From Citrobacter koseri ATCC BAA-895 (lineage in GTDB: Bacteria > Pseudomonadota > Gammaproteobacteria > Enterobacterales > Enterobacteriaceae): a stretch of 64,000 nt of DNA. Below, in pieces: positions 48,174-56,285 of this stretch. Each line of letters begins with the position of its first letter. Within the stretch, counting starts at the first letter, position 1. A program made the position numbers and the translations under genes. Location: contig NC_009792.1 of assembly GCF_000018045.1 (NCBI RefSeq), positions 1,674,001-1,738,000 of the forward strand. The letters are read 5' to 3'. The notes below the pieces were generated by a model. The model made no database searches. It had not been told where the DNA came from and saw only the letters and a list, made by a program, of their open reading frames with translations.

Positions 48174-48620
48174 ATGTTTGATGTCACTCTGCTGATCCTG
48201 CTTGGACTGGCAGCGCTGGGCTTTATCAGCCATAACACCACTGTCGCCGTTTCAATTCTGGTGTTGATCATTGTCCGCGTTACCCCACTCAATACGTTTT
48301 TCCCGTGGATTGAGAAACAGGGGCTGACCGTCGGGATCATTATCCTGACTATCGGCGTCATGGCGCCGATCGCCAGCGGTTCGCTGCCTCCCTCTACGCT
48401 CATTCACTCCTTCGTCAACTGGAAATCACTGGTTGCCATCGCCATTGGCGTCTTCGTCTCCTGGCTGGGCGGGCGCGGCGTTACGCTGATGGGAAGCCAG
48501 CCGCAGCTGGTCGCGGGTTTACTGGTGGGAACGGTACTGGGCGTTGCACTGTTCCGGGGCGTGCCGGTCGGCCCGCTCATTGCCGCAGGCCTGGTGTCGC
48601 TGATTATTGGGAAGCAGTAA
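48174..48620 (+). CDS. yeaL: Inner-membrane protein YeaL (DUF441)
   Basis: A 148-residue UPF0756/DUF441 protein with four hydrophobic segments, of unknown function. It begins MFDVTLLILLGLAALG and ends GLVSLIIGKQ. Its last 17 bases overlap the 3' end of nimR on the other strand. Confidence 0.92.
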   Translation: MFDVTLLILLGLAALGFISHNTTVAVSILVLIIVRVTPLNTFFPWIEKQGLTVGIIILTIGVMAPIASGSLPPSTLIHSFVNWKSLVAIAIGVFVSWLGGRGVTLMGSQPQLVAGLLVGTVLGVALFRGVPVGPLIAAGLVSLIIGKQ

Positions 48621-49395
48621 GCCCGGCCAGATAACGGCCTGGCGTTTGCCCCAGCCCCTTTTTAAACATGGTGATAAACGCGGTCGTTGAATCATAACCC
48701 AGCGTTTGGGCGACGTGCTGCACGCTGTGTCCGTCAATCAACGCCTGCAACGCCAGAATAAGCTGCAACTGGTGACGCCAGCGACGAAAGCTCAGGCCGG
48801 TTTCCTTTACCACCAGTCGGGCAAGATTGCGTTCGCTCATGGCGAACAGGCTCGCCCACTGCCCCAGCGTTTGCCAGCGGGCTGGTTCACGCGCCATCGT
48901 CTCCACCATTTGACGTATTTTGGGATGCCCGGAGACCGGAAGCTGCATCTGCTCCTGTGGTTGCTGTGGAAGCTCATCAAACAAGACCTGTGTCAGGCGC
49001 TGCGTCATTGGCTCGGTACGCTGAATATCCGTTCTCGCGGCAAGCGCCAGAATCAGCTCCCGACACAATGGCGTTATTTTTAGCGTACAGCAGCGATCCG
49101 GCATCACAACCGCATCCGGCTCAATAAACAGAAAACATAATTCCGCCCCCGCCGTGACGTGGTTACTGTGGGGAATTTCGCCGGGAACCCATACCGCATA
49201 CTGTGGCGGCACCATCCACATGGCGCTTTCTACCTCGCAGGTAATAGCGCCATGCAGCGCCAGGATCAGTTGCCCTTTTCGATGGTGATGCAGCGGACTG
49301 AAAAGCTCATCTTCGCGAGCGCGAATGCAAAAGGCCACAGCCGCATCATGGTGAAGGTCAGGCTCGTAGCCATCCAGTCTCAGGCCAATCATCAT
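48604..49395 (-). CDS. nimR: AraC-family regulator NimR (YeaM)
   Basis: A 263-residue transcription factor with an N-terminal cupin (HHHRKGQLILALHG near residue 37) and a C-terminal AraC helix-turn-helix (FAMSERNLARLVVKETG near 188; TLGYDSTTAFITMFKKGLG near 233). NimR represses its divergent neighbour nimT in E. coli. The N-terminus is about ten residues shorter than the annotated E. coli protein; two adjacent ATGs are possible starts. Confidence 0.9.
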   Translation of the reverse strand: MMIGLRLDGYEPDLHHDAAVAFCIRAREDELFSPLHHHRKGQLILALHGAITCEVESAMWMVPPQYAVWVPGEIPHSNHVTAGAELCFLFIEPDAVVMPDRCCTLKITPLCRELILALAARTDIQRTEPMTQRLTQVLFDELPQQPQEQMQLPVSGHPKIRQMVETMAREPARWQTLGQWASLFAMSERNLARLVVKETGLSFRRWRHQLQLILALQALIDGHSVQHVAQTLGYDSTTAFITMFKKGLGQTPGRYLAGLTASQ

Positions 49396-49491
49396 ATTGT
49401 CCGATTTTAGCGATAAACTGTCATTTTAGCTTGATTGATCCAGAGAGTAAAAACGGTAAGGTATCGCCTCGCCTGTTGATATGAGAAAACA

Positions 49492-50679
49492 ATGACTATT
49501 TCCCCTTCATTACGCGGCAAAAACGGTGCATTACTGATTGCCGGTATTCTGATGATTGCGACGACGCTGCGCGTTACCTTCACTGGCGCTGCGCCGTTAC
49601 TGGAGACGATTCGTGCGGATTACGGGCTAACTACCGCACAAACGGGCCTCCTGACCACGCTTCCCTTGCTGGCTTTCGCGCTGGTCTCTCCGCTGGCGGC
49701 AAACATTGCGCGTCGGTTCGGCATGGAACGTAGCCTGTTTGCCGCCATGCTGTTGATTTGCTTTGGTATTGCCGTGCGCTCGCTGCCTTCTGCCAGCTTC
49801 CTGTTTACCGGCACAGCCATTATTGGTTGCGGTATCGCGCTGGGAAACGTGCTGCTCCCCGGGCTGATTAAACGCGATTATTCGCAGCATGTGGCAAAAC
49901 TGACCGGCGCCTATTCATTGACAATGGGCGCCGCAGCGGCGGTGGGTTCGGCAATGGTCGTACCGCTGGCGTTGCATGGCTTTGGTTGGCGCGGCGCGCT
50001 GTTAATGCTGATGCTGTTTCCCCTGCTGGCCTTTCTTATCTGGCTGCCGCAGTGGCGCAACACGGCTACCGCCAACCTGAGCAACTCCCGCGCGCTACAC
50101 TCGCGCGGCATCTGGCGATCCTCCCTCGCCTGGCAAGTCACCTTATTCCTCGGCATTAACTCGCTTATCTATTACGTTATCATCGGCTGGCTGCCCGCGA
50201 TTTTAATCAGCCACGGCTACAGTGAAGCGCAGGCCGGATCGCTACACGGCCTGCTGCAACTGGCGACGGCTGCGCCGGGACTGTTGATTCCGCTCATCCT
50301 GCACCGGTTCAAGGATCAGCGCAGTATTGCCGCGCTGGTATCGCTCATGTGCGCTCTCGGCGCGGCCGGGTTCTGGTTTGTGCCGGAGCAGGCGGTGCTG
50401 TGGACGATTCTGTTTGGGTTTGGCTCTGGCGCGACGATGATTTTGGGTCTGACGTTTATCGGGCTGCGCGCCAGTTCCGCACACCAAGCGGCGGCGCTTT
50501 CGGGCATGGCGCAATCTGTCGGCTATCTGCTGGCGGCATGTGGGCCGCCGTTGATGGGTAAGATTCATGATGCCAACGGCGACTGGCACATTCCGCTAAT
50601 TGGTGTGGCGGTTCTGGCGGTCGCGATGGCGATATTCGGCCTTTATGCCGGACGCGATCGGGAGATCGCAGCAAAATAA
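49492..50679 (+). CDS. nimT: 2-nitroimidazole exporter NimT (YeaN)
   Basis: A 395-residue major facilitator superfamily transporter of the CynX/NimT group with about twelve membrane segments. In E. coli it exports 2-nitroimidazole under control of NimR. The early loop LANIARRFGMERS near residue 71 resembles the MFS motif A. It is divergent from nimR with 96 bases between the starts. Confidence 0.9.
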   Translation: MTISPSLRGKNGALLIAGILMIATTLRVTFTGAAPLLETIRADYGLTTAQTGLLTTLPLLAFALVSPLAANIARRFGMERSLFAAMLLICFGIAVRSLPSASFLFTGTAIIGCGIALGNVLLPGLIKRDYSQHVAKLTGAYSLTMGAAAAVGSAMVVPLALHGFGWRGALLMLMLFPLLAFLIWLPQWRNTATANLSNSRALHSRGIWRSSLAWQVTLFLGINSLIYYVIIGWLPAILISHGYSEAQAGSLHGLLQLATAAPGLLIPLILHRFKDQRSIAALVSLMCALGAAGFWFVPEQAVLWTILFGFGSGATMILGLTFIGLRASSAHQAAALSGMAQSVGYLLAACGPPLMGKIHDANGDWHIPLIGVAVLAVAMAIFGLYAGRDREIAAK

Positions 50680-50711
50680 CCGAACGGGCAGGCATTGACC
50701 TGCCCCTGTTT

Positions 50712-51419
50712 TTATCCCCGTGCGGCTCGCAACATCGCCTGCACCAGGGGAACGGGTTTTCCCGCCAGCGCGCCACGTTCATGCTGAAAAAGCGTACCAA
50801 CGAAAAAGGGATGCGTTACCAGTTCCACGGCACGGATGTCTCCCGCCTCATCCCACCCGGTAACCCGCAAATCGCCATTCTCAAGTTCAGCGGCAAAATC
50901 CTCTGATACCCCGTAGTTGCAGTGATATCCTTCGGAGATAACGTCCTGCCCGTAGGCTTTGGCGACCAGCGTATTCGCCCTCAGTTCGATATCATCCGTT
51001 TTTTCCACCAGCGAGCAGCTCAACGGGGCGATAACCATCCGACCGGAAGCATCAGTTTCGGCGTGCGCCGCATCGCGCCAGCCCAGCACATTACGGGCAT
51101 ACTCGAGGATCGCGTGCTGGAATCCGCCGCAGGTTCCCAGAAAAGGAATGCTGTTTTCACGGGCATAGCGAATAGCAATCAATGCCCCTTCGGTATTTTT
51201 ATAGGGACTGCCGGGAACAACCCAGATGGCATCATAGCCCACCAAATCTTCGTCACTATTGATGTCGGGCGTCGTCAGCCAGTCATAGTCCGCCATTAAC
51301 TCCAGCACGGCGGCCGCATCATCAATAGCAAGGGGGATGGCCTGGTGCGCCACGATATCGGGGTTGTAATCACCCACCAGCGCAATACGTAGCGTGTCTT
51401 TAACAGGGGAAAGTTCCAT
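50712..51419 (-). CDS. Glutamine amidotransferase-like protein (CTP synthase C-terminal-related)
   Basis: A 235-residue stand-alone class I glutamine-amidotransferase fold, related to the C-terminal half of CTP synthase. The nucleophile elbow FLGTCGGFQHA places a Cys at residue 97, and PGSPYKNTEG near 69 is the oxyanion loop. The usual C-terminal FHPE triad is changed to FQHE (near residue 214), so the His is shifted by one. The function is unknown, and E. coli K-12 has no gene here. A hairpin covers its ribosome binding site and the first base of its start codon. Confidence 0.82.
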   Translation of the reverse strand: MELSPVKDTLRIALVGDYNPDIVAHQAIPLAIDDAAAVLELMADYDWLTTPDINSDEDLVGYDAIWVVPGSPYKNTEGALIAIRYARENSIPFLGTCGGFQHAILEYARNVLGWRDAAHAETDASGRMVIAPLSCSLVEKTDDIELRANTLVAKAYGQDVISEGYHCNYGVSEDFAAELENGDLRVTGWDEAGDIRAVELVTHPFFVGTLFQHERGALAGKPVPLVQAMLRAARG

Positions 51420-51467
51420 GAGGCGTTCCTTATGTCAATGCAATGAGGGACAACATAAGGAACCTCA
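51419..51467 (-). promoter_or_regulatory. Hairpin covering the start site of the amidotransferase-like gene
   Basis: On the minus strand TGAGG-TTCCTTATGT can pair with ACATAAGGAA-CG-CCTCA, giving a 5-bp and a 10-bp stem around a two-base bulge and a loop of about 17 bases. The 3' arm contains AAGGA, the ribosome binding site, and ends at the A of the ATG. The structure could control translation; alternatively the perfect inner dyad is a protein operator. Confidence 0.65.
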
Positions 51468-51636
51468 GACTACCGATCTTTTACTGTTATCACAATCCCT
51501 TAAATTGAGGAGGATCGAAGTGCTATAGTGATGACGTTCTACGTTTCAGAAACAGCCTGCTACGTCAGCATGACGCGGCACGATTTTCCGGCAATCAGAT
51601 TAATGAAGTCATGGCCTGGATTGAGGAGAGAAAAGG

Positions 51637-51984
51637 ATGAAAATTCAGTGTAAACGCGTCTACGACCCGGCAGAAAAAAGCGACGGCTACCGTGTACTGG
51701 TTGACAGGCTGTGGCCGCGAGGGGTCAAAAAAACCGATCTGGCCTTTGACGAGTGGGATAAAACGCTGACGCCTTCATCTGAATTACGCAAGGCCTTTCA
51801 CTCTGAAGTGATTGATTTCAAAAATTTTACTGAGCAATACCGGAGTGAACTCGACCAACAGAAGCAGGAAGGTAAACGGCTGGCGGATATTGCCCGCCAG
51901 CAGACGCTGACCCTGCTATATGCGGCAAAGAACACAGAGCAGAATCACGCACTTGTCCTGGCCGACTGGCTACGCGGATTGTGA
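51637..51984 (+). CDS. yeaO: Conserved protein YeaO (DUF488)
   Basis: A 115-residue DUF488 protein, cytosolic and without known function. The family motif VDRLWPRGVKK is at residues 22-32 and TLLYAAKNTEQNHALVL near 93. It has a good AAAGG ribosome binding site. It is divergent from the amidotransferase-like gene. Confidence 0.92.
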   Translation: MKIQCKRVYDPAEKSDGYRVLVDRLWPRGVKKTDLAFDEWDKTLTPSSELRKAFHSEVIDFKNFTEQYRSELDQQKQEGKRLADIARQQTLTLLYAAKNTEQNHALVLADWLRGL

Positions 51985-52039
51985 TTCGCACACAAAATCC
52001 GCCAAAACACGGCGCACGCGCAAAGCGATGCGCCAGGTA

Positions 52040-52294
52040 TCACTTACCGCTGGCAGGATGATCTCTGCGCCAGAGATCCCACTCTTCAATCACTTCACCG
52101 CCGGGTAGTTTACATTCCGTGCGTACCCCTTGCGGGCTTTGAACGGGCACTCGCGTACCGCCCTTCTGTTCGCAATAGACGGCAGCCGGGTTTGCCATAC
52201 CTATCTGCGGAGGTTTCGGCGCCTCGGGCTGGGATGACGACGAACAGGCGGAGAGCGCCAACGCGCACGGCAGCGCGACAAACATGAATCTCAT
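52040..52294 (-). CDS. yoaF: Lipoprotein YoaF (DUF333)
   Basis: An 84-residue lipoprotein with the lipobox LSAC (Cys near residue 16) and a C-terminal DUF333 domain: ANPAAVYCEQKGG and CKLPGGEVIEEWDLWRR. ATG 52294 gives the E. coli length; the open frame extends 40 codons upstream without homology. The function is unknown. Confidence 0.92.
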   Translation of the reverse strand: MRFMFVALPCALALSACSSSSQPEAPKPPQIGMANPAAVYCEQKGGTRVPVQSPQGVRTECKLPGGEVIEEWDLWRRDHPASGK

Positions 52295-52464
52295 ATGAAC
52301 TCCCGTTAACATTACACCCCGACAGGTTAACCCGCCTGCCGTTGTATCTCCATGTTTTCTTGCGATGCGTATCAGAATGAAAAGCGTGACGTTAAAACAT
52401 CTTTTGTCACGCACGACGCCCTGCTATCCTTGCTCGTCTTCCTATAACGAGAACGGGTGATAGC

Positions 52465-52563
52465 ATGAAATTAGGCATTATTTTTCCTGTCGTAATTTTC
52501 ATCACGGCGGTGACTTTTTTGGCATGGTTTTTCATCGGCGGCTACGCCACGCCGGGGGCGTAA
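52465..52563 (+). CDS. yoaK: Small membrane protein YoaK
   Basis: A 32-residue protein beginning MKLGIIFPVVIFITAV with a single hydrophobic helix and ending GGYATPGA, matching the E. coli small membrane protein YoaK. It precedes yoaJ by two bases, so the two are probably translated from one message. The function is unknown. Confidence 0.88.
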   Translation: MKLGIIFPVVIFITAVTFLAWFFIGGYATPGA

Positions 52564-52565
52564 CG

Positions 52566-52640
52566 ATGAAGAAAACGACGCTAATCATGATTGGCATTGC
52601 GATTATCGCGGTGGCAGGAACCAACCTGGGCTGGTGGTAA
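52566..52640 (+). CDS. yoaJ: Small membrane protein YoaJ
   Basis: A 24-residue protein, MKKTTLIMIGIAIIAV with the end GTNLGWW, matching the E. coli small membrane protein YoaJ. One hydrophobic helix fills almost the whole chain. It follows yoaK directly. Confidence 0.86.
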   Translation: MKKTTLIMIGIAIIAVAGTNLGWW

Positions 52641-52657
52641 CAGGCTTATCAAAATAA

Positions 52658-52686
52658 TAAAGGCCACCAACGGTAGCCTTTTCGTC
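52658..52686. terminator. Bidirectional terminator between yoaJ and yeaQ
   Basis: AAAGGCCACC / GGTAGCCTTTT around AAC forms a short hairpin with one mismatch, with T-rich sequence on the plus strand. Confidence 0.6.
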
Positions 52687-52702
52687 TTACGAACTACTTC
52701 GC

Positions 52703-52951
52703 TTAACTTTTGATTTTTCTGTAGATAAACAGAACGACAATCGCGCCGATAACCGCTACGGCAAAGCTGCCAAAGTTGAAGCCGTCAACTTTGCCAAACC
52801 CGAAGAACGTGCTGATCCATCCCCCTACCACGGCACCGACGATCCCCAGGATGATCGTCATGAAGAACCCGCCGCCATCCTTACCAGGCATAATCCACTT
52901 CGCCAGAATACCTGCAATAAGCCCAAAGATAATCCATGAAATAATGCCCAT
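52703..52951 (-). CDS. yeaQ: Transglycosylase-associated membrane protein YeaQ (GlsB/YmgE family)
   Basis: An 82-residue inner-membrane protein of the GlsB/YeaQ/YmgE family with three hydrophobic segments and the typical glycine-rich stretch GIVGAVVGGWIS. The start MGIISWIIFGLIAGILA matches the family. Related genes are stress-induced; the function is not known. Confidence 0.94.
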   Translation of the reverse strand: MGIISWIIFGLIAGILAKWIMPGKDGGGFFMTIILGIVGAVVGGWISTFFGFGKVDGFNFGSFAVAVIGAIVVLFIYRKIKS

Positions 52952-53081
52952 TTTTTCCTCACTTATGTTTGTACGTTAGCGGTTTACTCGCCGTTAAAAA
53001 GAATAGCACATCATCAGAGAATTGAAATTTGTGATAAATGTCACTTTTATTATTTTTTATTTACTCCCATAAAAGTTGGGG

Positions 53082-53114
53082 TTGCAAGTTTAGATGATAA
53101 AGATTATCTTTCTC
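53082..53114 (+). promoter_or_regulatory. Fur box and promoter of the first RyhB paralogue
   Basis: TTGCAA (53082-53087) and TATCTT (53105-53110) with 17 bases between them form a sigma-70 promoter. The Fur-box-like sequence GATAAAGATTATCTTTCTC (53096-53114) overlaps the -10 and agrees with the 19-base consensus at 15 positions, so iron-loaded Fur would block transcription. Confidence 0.75.
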
Positions 53115-53116
53115 AT

Positions 53117-53214
53117 TACTGAATAGTTGAGCAAATCACTCAGGTATTCAGTACGACATTGCTCACATTGCTTCCAGTATTTTTGCCCGCCTCACTGAGT
53201 GCGGGCTTTTTTTT
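53117..53214 (+). ncRNA. RyhB-family small RNA (RyhB-2/IsrE-like)
   Basis: The core ACGACATTGCTCACATTGCT followed by TCCAGTAT (53153-53180) is the conserved mRNA-pairing part of RyhB, an Hfq-dependent RNA that downregulates iron-using proteins when iron is short. A 5' stem ACTGAATA / TATTCAGT (53118-53125 with 53144-53151) precedes it. A terminator stem GCCCGC / GCGGGC ends in eight T residues at 53214. The place beside yeaQ matches Salmonella RyhB-2 (IsrE/RfrB). Predicted length is about 98 bases; the 5' end is inferred from the promoter. Confidence 0.9.
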
Positions 53215-53223
53215 GACGTTTAC

Positions 53224-53239
53224 TCGTCATTTATGACGA
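53224..53239 (+). promoter_or_regulatory. Palindrome, candidate activator site upstream of the fdhF paralogue
   Basis: TCGTCATTTATGACGA is a perfect dyad with a two-base centre, 63 bases before the -24 element. Its TCG-TGAC arms resemble FhlA upstream sites (TGTCG-N4-TGACA), but the match is loose. Confidence 0.4.
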
Positions 53240-53301
53240 ATCCGCTGTCATTTTCTTCATCTTTCCGCAGACAAGCCCCGCCGCGCCTGAGTTTCTGTTT
53301 C

Positions 53302-53317
53302 TGGCACGGTTTGTGCT
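53302..53317 (+). promoter_or_regulatory. Sigma-54 (-24/-12) promoter of the fdhF paralogue
   Basis: TGGCAC-N5-GTGCT matches the sigma-54 consensus with the full -24 box and the GC of the -12 box. It lies about 100 bases before the ATG, as for fdhF in E. coli, which needs FhlA and formate. Confidence 0.78.
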
Positions 53318-53417
53318 TTAACAGCCCGTCGCTACGACAAACCGAAGCCAGCGCCATGTCGCGCGTCGGCTTCGTCTACAATTCGCGCTATTTCAGCTTT
53401 TAACAGGTCTGTTATTG

Positions 53418-55565
53418 ATGAAAAAAATCACCAGTGTGTGCCCGTACTGTGGGGCCGGGTGCAAGCTCAAGCTTGTTGTTGAAAATAACAAAATTATCCG
53501 TGCCGAAGGCGCAGAGGGTGTAACCAACCAGAACCAGTTATGCCTGAAAGGCTACTATGGCTGGGACTTCCTTAACGACACGCGGCTTCTGACGCCACGT
53601 CTGACCCGCCCGATGATCCGCTATCAAAAAGGCGGAAAATTTACCCCCGTCAGTTGGGATGAAGCGATCCGCTATACCGCACAACGCTTATCCGCCATTA
53701 AAGAAACCTTTGGGCCCCGCGCCATTATGACGACGGGCTCTTCCCGTGGGACAGGGAATGAAACCAACTACGTCATGCAGAAATTCGCCCGCGCCGTACT
53801 CAATACCAACAATGTCGATTGCTGCGCCCGTGTATGCCACGGCCCTTCCGTCGCCGGGTTGCAGGAGACGCTGGGTAATGGGGCGATGAGTAACTCCATC
53901 AGCGATATAGAGAACTCCAAATGCCTGCTGATTTTCGGCTATAACTGCGCAGACTCTCACCCTATTGTCGCGCGCAGAGTCATTAAGGCCAGGCAGAACG
54001 GCGCCAAAATTATTGTGTGCGATCCCCGGCGCATTGAAACCGCCCGTATTGCCGATCAGCACCTGCAACTGAACAACGGCTGCAATATGGCGCTGGTTAA
54101 CGCCTTTGGCTACGTTCTGCTTGATGAACACCTTTACGACACGGAGTACGTACAAAAGCACACGGAAGGACTGGAGGCCTACCGGGAGACCGTAAAAGAT
54201 TACGCCCCGGAATCCGTCGAACATTTAACCGGCGTCCCTGCCCAGCAGGTGCGTCAGGCGATGCGAACGTTCGCCGCCGCCCCTTCCGCCACGGTCATGT
54301 GGGGAATGGGCGTGACCCAGTTTGGTCAGGCTGTCGACGTCGTGCGCGGTTTGTCGAGCCTGGCGCTGCTGACGGGCAATCTGGGGCGTCCTGACGTCGG
54401 CGTCGGCCCGGTACGCGGTCAGAACAACGTCCAGGGAGCGTGCGATATGGGCGTTCTGCCTAACCAGTTCCCCGGCTACCAGGACGTGACGGATGCAGCC
54501 GCCAGAGAGAAATTCGCGCAAGCCTGGGGAATCGATGCCAGCCTGATGGATGACAAAGTCGGCACGCGTATTACCGAGGTGCCGCACCTGGCGATGGAAG
54601 GCAAAATTAAAGCCTACTACATCATGGGGGAAGATCCGCTGCAAACCGAGGCCGACCTGGGGCTGGTGCGGGCCGGTTTCGAGGCGCTGGACTTTATCGT
54701 GGTGCAGGATATTTTCATGACCAAAACGGCAGAAATGGCGGATGTTCTCCTGCCCGCGACCTCATGGGGCGAACACGGCGGCGTCTTCACCTGTGCCGAC
54801 CGTGGCTTCCAGCGGTTTGAAAAAGCCATCGATCCCACCGGAGATGTGAAGCGCGACTGGGAGATTATCAGTCTGCTGGCGACCGAAATGGGCTACCCGA
54901 TGCATTATGAAAGTAACCAGCACATCTGGGATGAGATGCGCGAACTGTGTCCGCTTTTCTACGGCGTCACCTGGGAGAAAATGGGCGATATGGGGCATGT
55001 GCAGTGGCCGTGCCCGGACCTTGATCACCCCGGCACACCGTATCTTTACGCACATAGTCAGTTTGATACGCCCAGCGGCAAAGGCAAGTTATTCGCCGCG
55101 CCGTGGCGGGCTCCGGCGGAAGTTCCTGATGATGCGTTCCCGATGGTGCTCTGTACCGTTCGCGAAGTGGGACACTATTCCTGCCGCTCAATGACCGGCA
55201 ACTGTGCTGCGCTACAGGCGCTGGCAGATGAACCTGGCAACGTGCAAATCAACACAAACGACGCGGAAAAACTGGGGATTCGTCATCGCGAACTGGTGTG
55301 GGTGAGTTCACGTCGCGGTAAAGTCATCAGCCGGGCCGATGTTTCAGATCGCATTAACCAGGGAACGGTCTATATGACCTATCAATGGTGGATAGGCGCC
55401 TGTAACGAACTGACTCAGGATAATCTTGATCCGATTTCGAAAACGCCTGAAACCAAATACTGCGCCGTGAAGGTTGAAGCCATTACCGATCAGCGCTGGG
55501 CGGAAAACCATGCTGCCCAATCGTACAGCGACATGAAGTCGCGTTTATGCGAGGCAATTGCATAA
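53418..55565 (+). CDS. Formate dehydrogenase H-like molybdoenzyme, cysteine form (FdhF paralogue)
   Basis: A 715-residue protein, the same length as E. coli FdhF, of the molybdopterin oxidoreductase family. The N-terminal 4Fe-4S cysteines are Cys8, 11, 15 (CPYCGAGC) and Cys42 (LCLKGYYG). The Mo ligand is Cys140 in CARVCHGPS, encoded by TGC at 53835, where FdhF of E. coli has selenocysteine encoded by TGA. The following His141 and the C-terminal REVGHYSCRSMTGNCAALQ block near 577 are conserved. No signal peptide is seen, so it is cytosolic, as expected for formate-hydrogen lyase. Start ATG 53418 is chosen over TTG 53415. It is probably a second, selenium-independent formate dehydrogenase; whether canonical fdhF is also present cannot be seen here. 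Confidence 0.9.
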   Translation: MKKITSVCPYCGAGCKLKLVVENNKIIRAEGAEGVTNQNQLCLKGYYGWDFLNDTRLLTPRLTRPMIRYQKGGKFTPVSWDEAIRYTAQRLSAIKETFGPRAIMTTGSSRGTGNETNYVMQKFARAVLNTNNVDCCARVCHGPSVAGLQETLGNGAMSNSISDIENSKCLLIFGYNCADSHPIVARRVIKARQNGAKIIVCDPRRIETARIADQHLQLNNGCNMALVNAFGYVLLDEHLYDTEYVQKHTEGLEAYRETVKDYAPESVEHLTGVPAQQVRQAMRTFAAAPSATVMWGMGVTQFGQAVDVVRGLSSLALLTGNLGRPDVGVGPVRGQNNVQGACDMGVLPNQFPGYQDVTDAAAREKFAQAWGIDASLMDDKVGTRITEVPHLAMEGKIKAYYIMGEDPLQTEADLGLVRAGFEALDFIVVQDIFMTKTAEMADVLLPATSWGEHGGVFTCADRGFQRFEKAIDPTGDVKRDWEIISLLATEMGYPMHYESNQHIWDEMRELCPLFYGVTWEKMGDMGHVQWPCPDLDHPGTPYLYAHSQFDTPSGKGKLFAAPWRAPAEVPDDAFPMVLCTVREVGHYSCRSMTGNCAALQALADEPGNVQINTNDAEKLGIRHRELVWVSSRRGKVISRADVSDRINQGTVYMTYQWWIGACNELTQDNLDPISKTPETKYCAVKVEAITDQRWAENHAAQSYSDMKSRLCEAIA

Positions 55566-55583
55566 GCCGCGCTGTGCCTGTTA

Positions 55584-55616
55584 GCCCGGGTTCGGGAAAA
55601 AGAACCCGGGCGTTTT
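55584..55616 (+). terminator. Terminator after the fdhF paralogue
   Basis: GCCCGGGTTC / GAACCCGGGC is a perfect ten-pair stem followed by GTTTTC. Confidence 0.82.
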
Positions 55617-55628
55617 CATCAGCGAACC

Positions 55629-56285
55629 TCAATATTCCGCATGCTGTGGTTCCGCCGTCTGCAACGCAATATATTCATCTTGTTTATCGCGTTTCATAAA
55701 CGTCAGCGTAACCAAAAAAAGCCCGATCATGAACGGCAATTCGTACAGTTCTTCAATCAAATCGGTGTATTGTTTACTGTGCAGGAACAGCGGCGCCAGT
55801 AACCGATGATGCTCCACCGTATCGGAAATTAAAAACGCGCAGGCAGTAACAGTTAGCAACCACAGCGGCAGGGATTCTTCACGCAGCCGACGCGCAATTT
55901 CCTGGCGCAAAGTCTTTGAGATCAATACCGGAAGCACAAGCGCGGCGATCAGGACGACGGAAATCCCCCGGAAGATCATTTTGGGATGTTCAGGAAAGTA
56001 GTCGCGCCCCCAGCTGGTGCTTCGCCCTAACAACACCAGCCACCACACCACCGCCCAAAGCCAAAACTGCTTTGCGCCGTCAGGGCGAGACAACGGCCTG
56101 ATATACCAGGCGGTAAATAGCGCACCAAACAGTAGCCATAGCGCCTGCCCATTTTCAATCCATAACACCACGACGCCATTTAGCAGAGGTACGTGCCAGT
56201 TCGCAGTGAAAGGAATAACCAACGCAACAAGCGCAAGGACGAGAGCCGACGAGGTTAATCGAGTATCAAATTTCATGGTGGTCAT
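55629..56285 (-). CDS. Six-helix inner-membrane protein of unknown function
   Basis: A 218-residue integral membrane protein that I do not recognise. Six hydrophobic segments lie near residues 10-28, 45-62, 73-89, 105-122, 138-156 and 182-199. Conserved-looking polar parts are GRSTSWGRDYFPEHPKM near residue 87 and ISDTVEHHRLLAPLF near 152, with His pairs that could bind a metal or haem. It is convergent with the fdhF paralogue, so a shared promoter is not possible. Its Met1 and Met4 are alternative starts. Confidence 0.78.
   Translation of the reverse strand: MTTMKFDTRLTSSALVLALVALVIPFTANWHVPLLNGVVVLWIENGQALWLLFGALFTAWYIRPLSRPDGAKQFWLWAVVWWLVLLGRSTSWGRDYFPEHPKMIFRGISVVLIAALVLPVLISKTLRQEIARRLREESLPLWLLTVTACAFLISDTVEHHRLLAPLFLHSKQYTDLIEELYELPFMIGLFLVTLTFMKRDKQDEYIALQTAEPQHAEY

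Noticed and set aside
53835..53837. Possible selenocysteine codon in the fdhF paralogue
   Set aside because: The codon is TGC, not TGA, and the reading frame runs without interruption, so it is a Cys protein.
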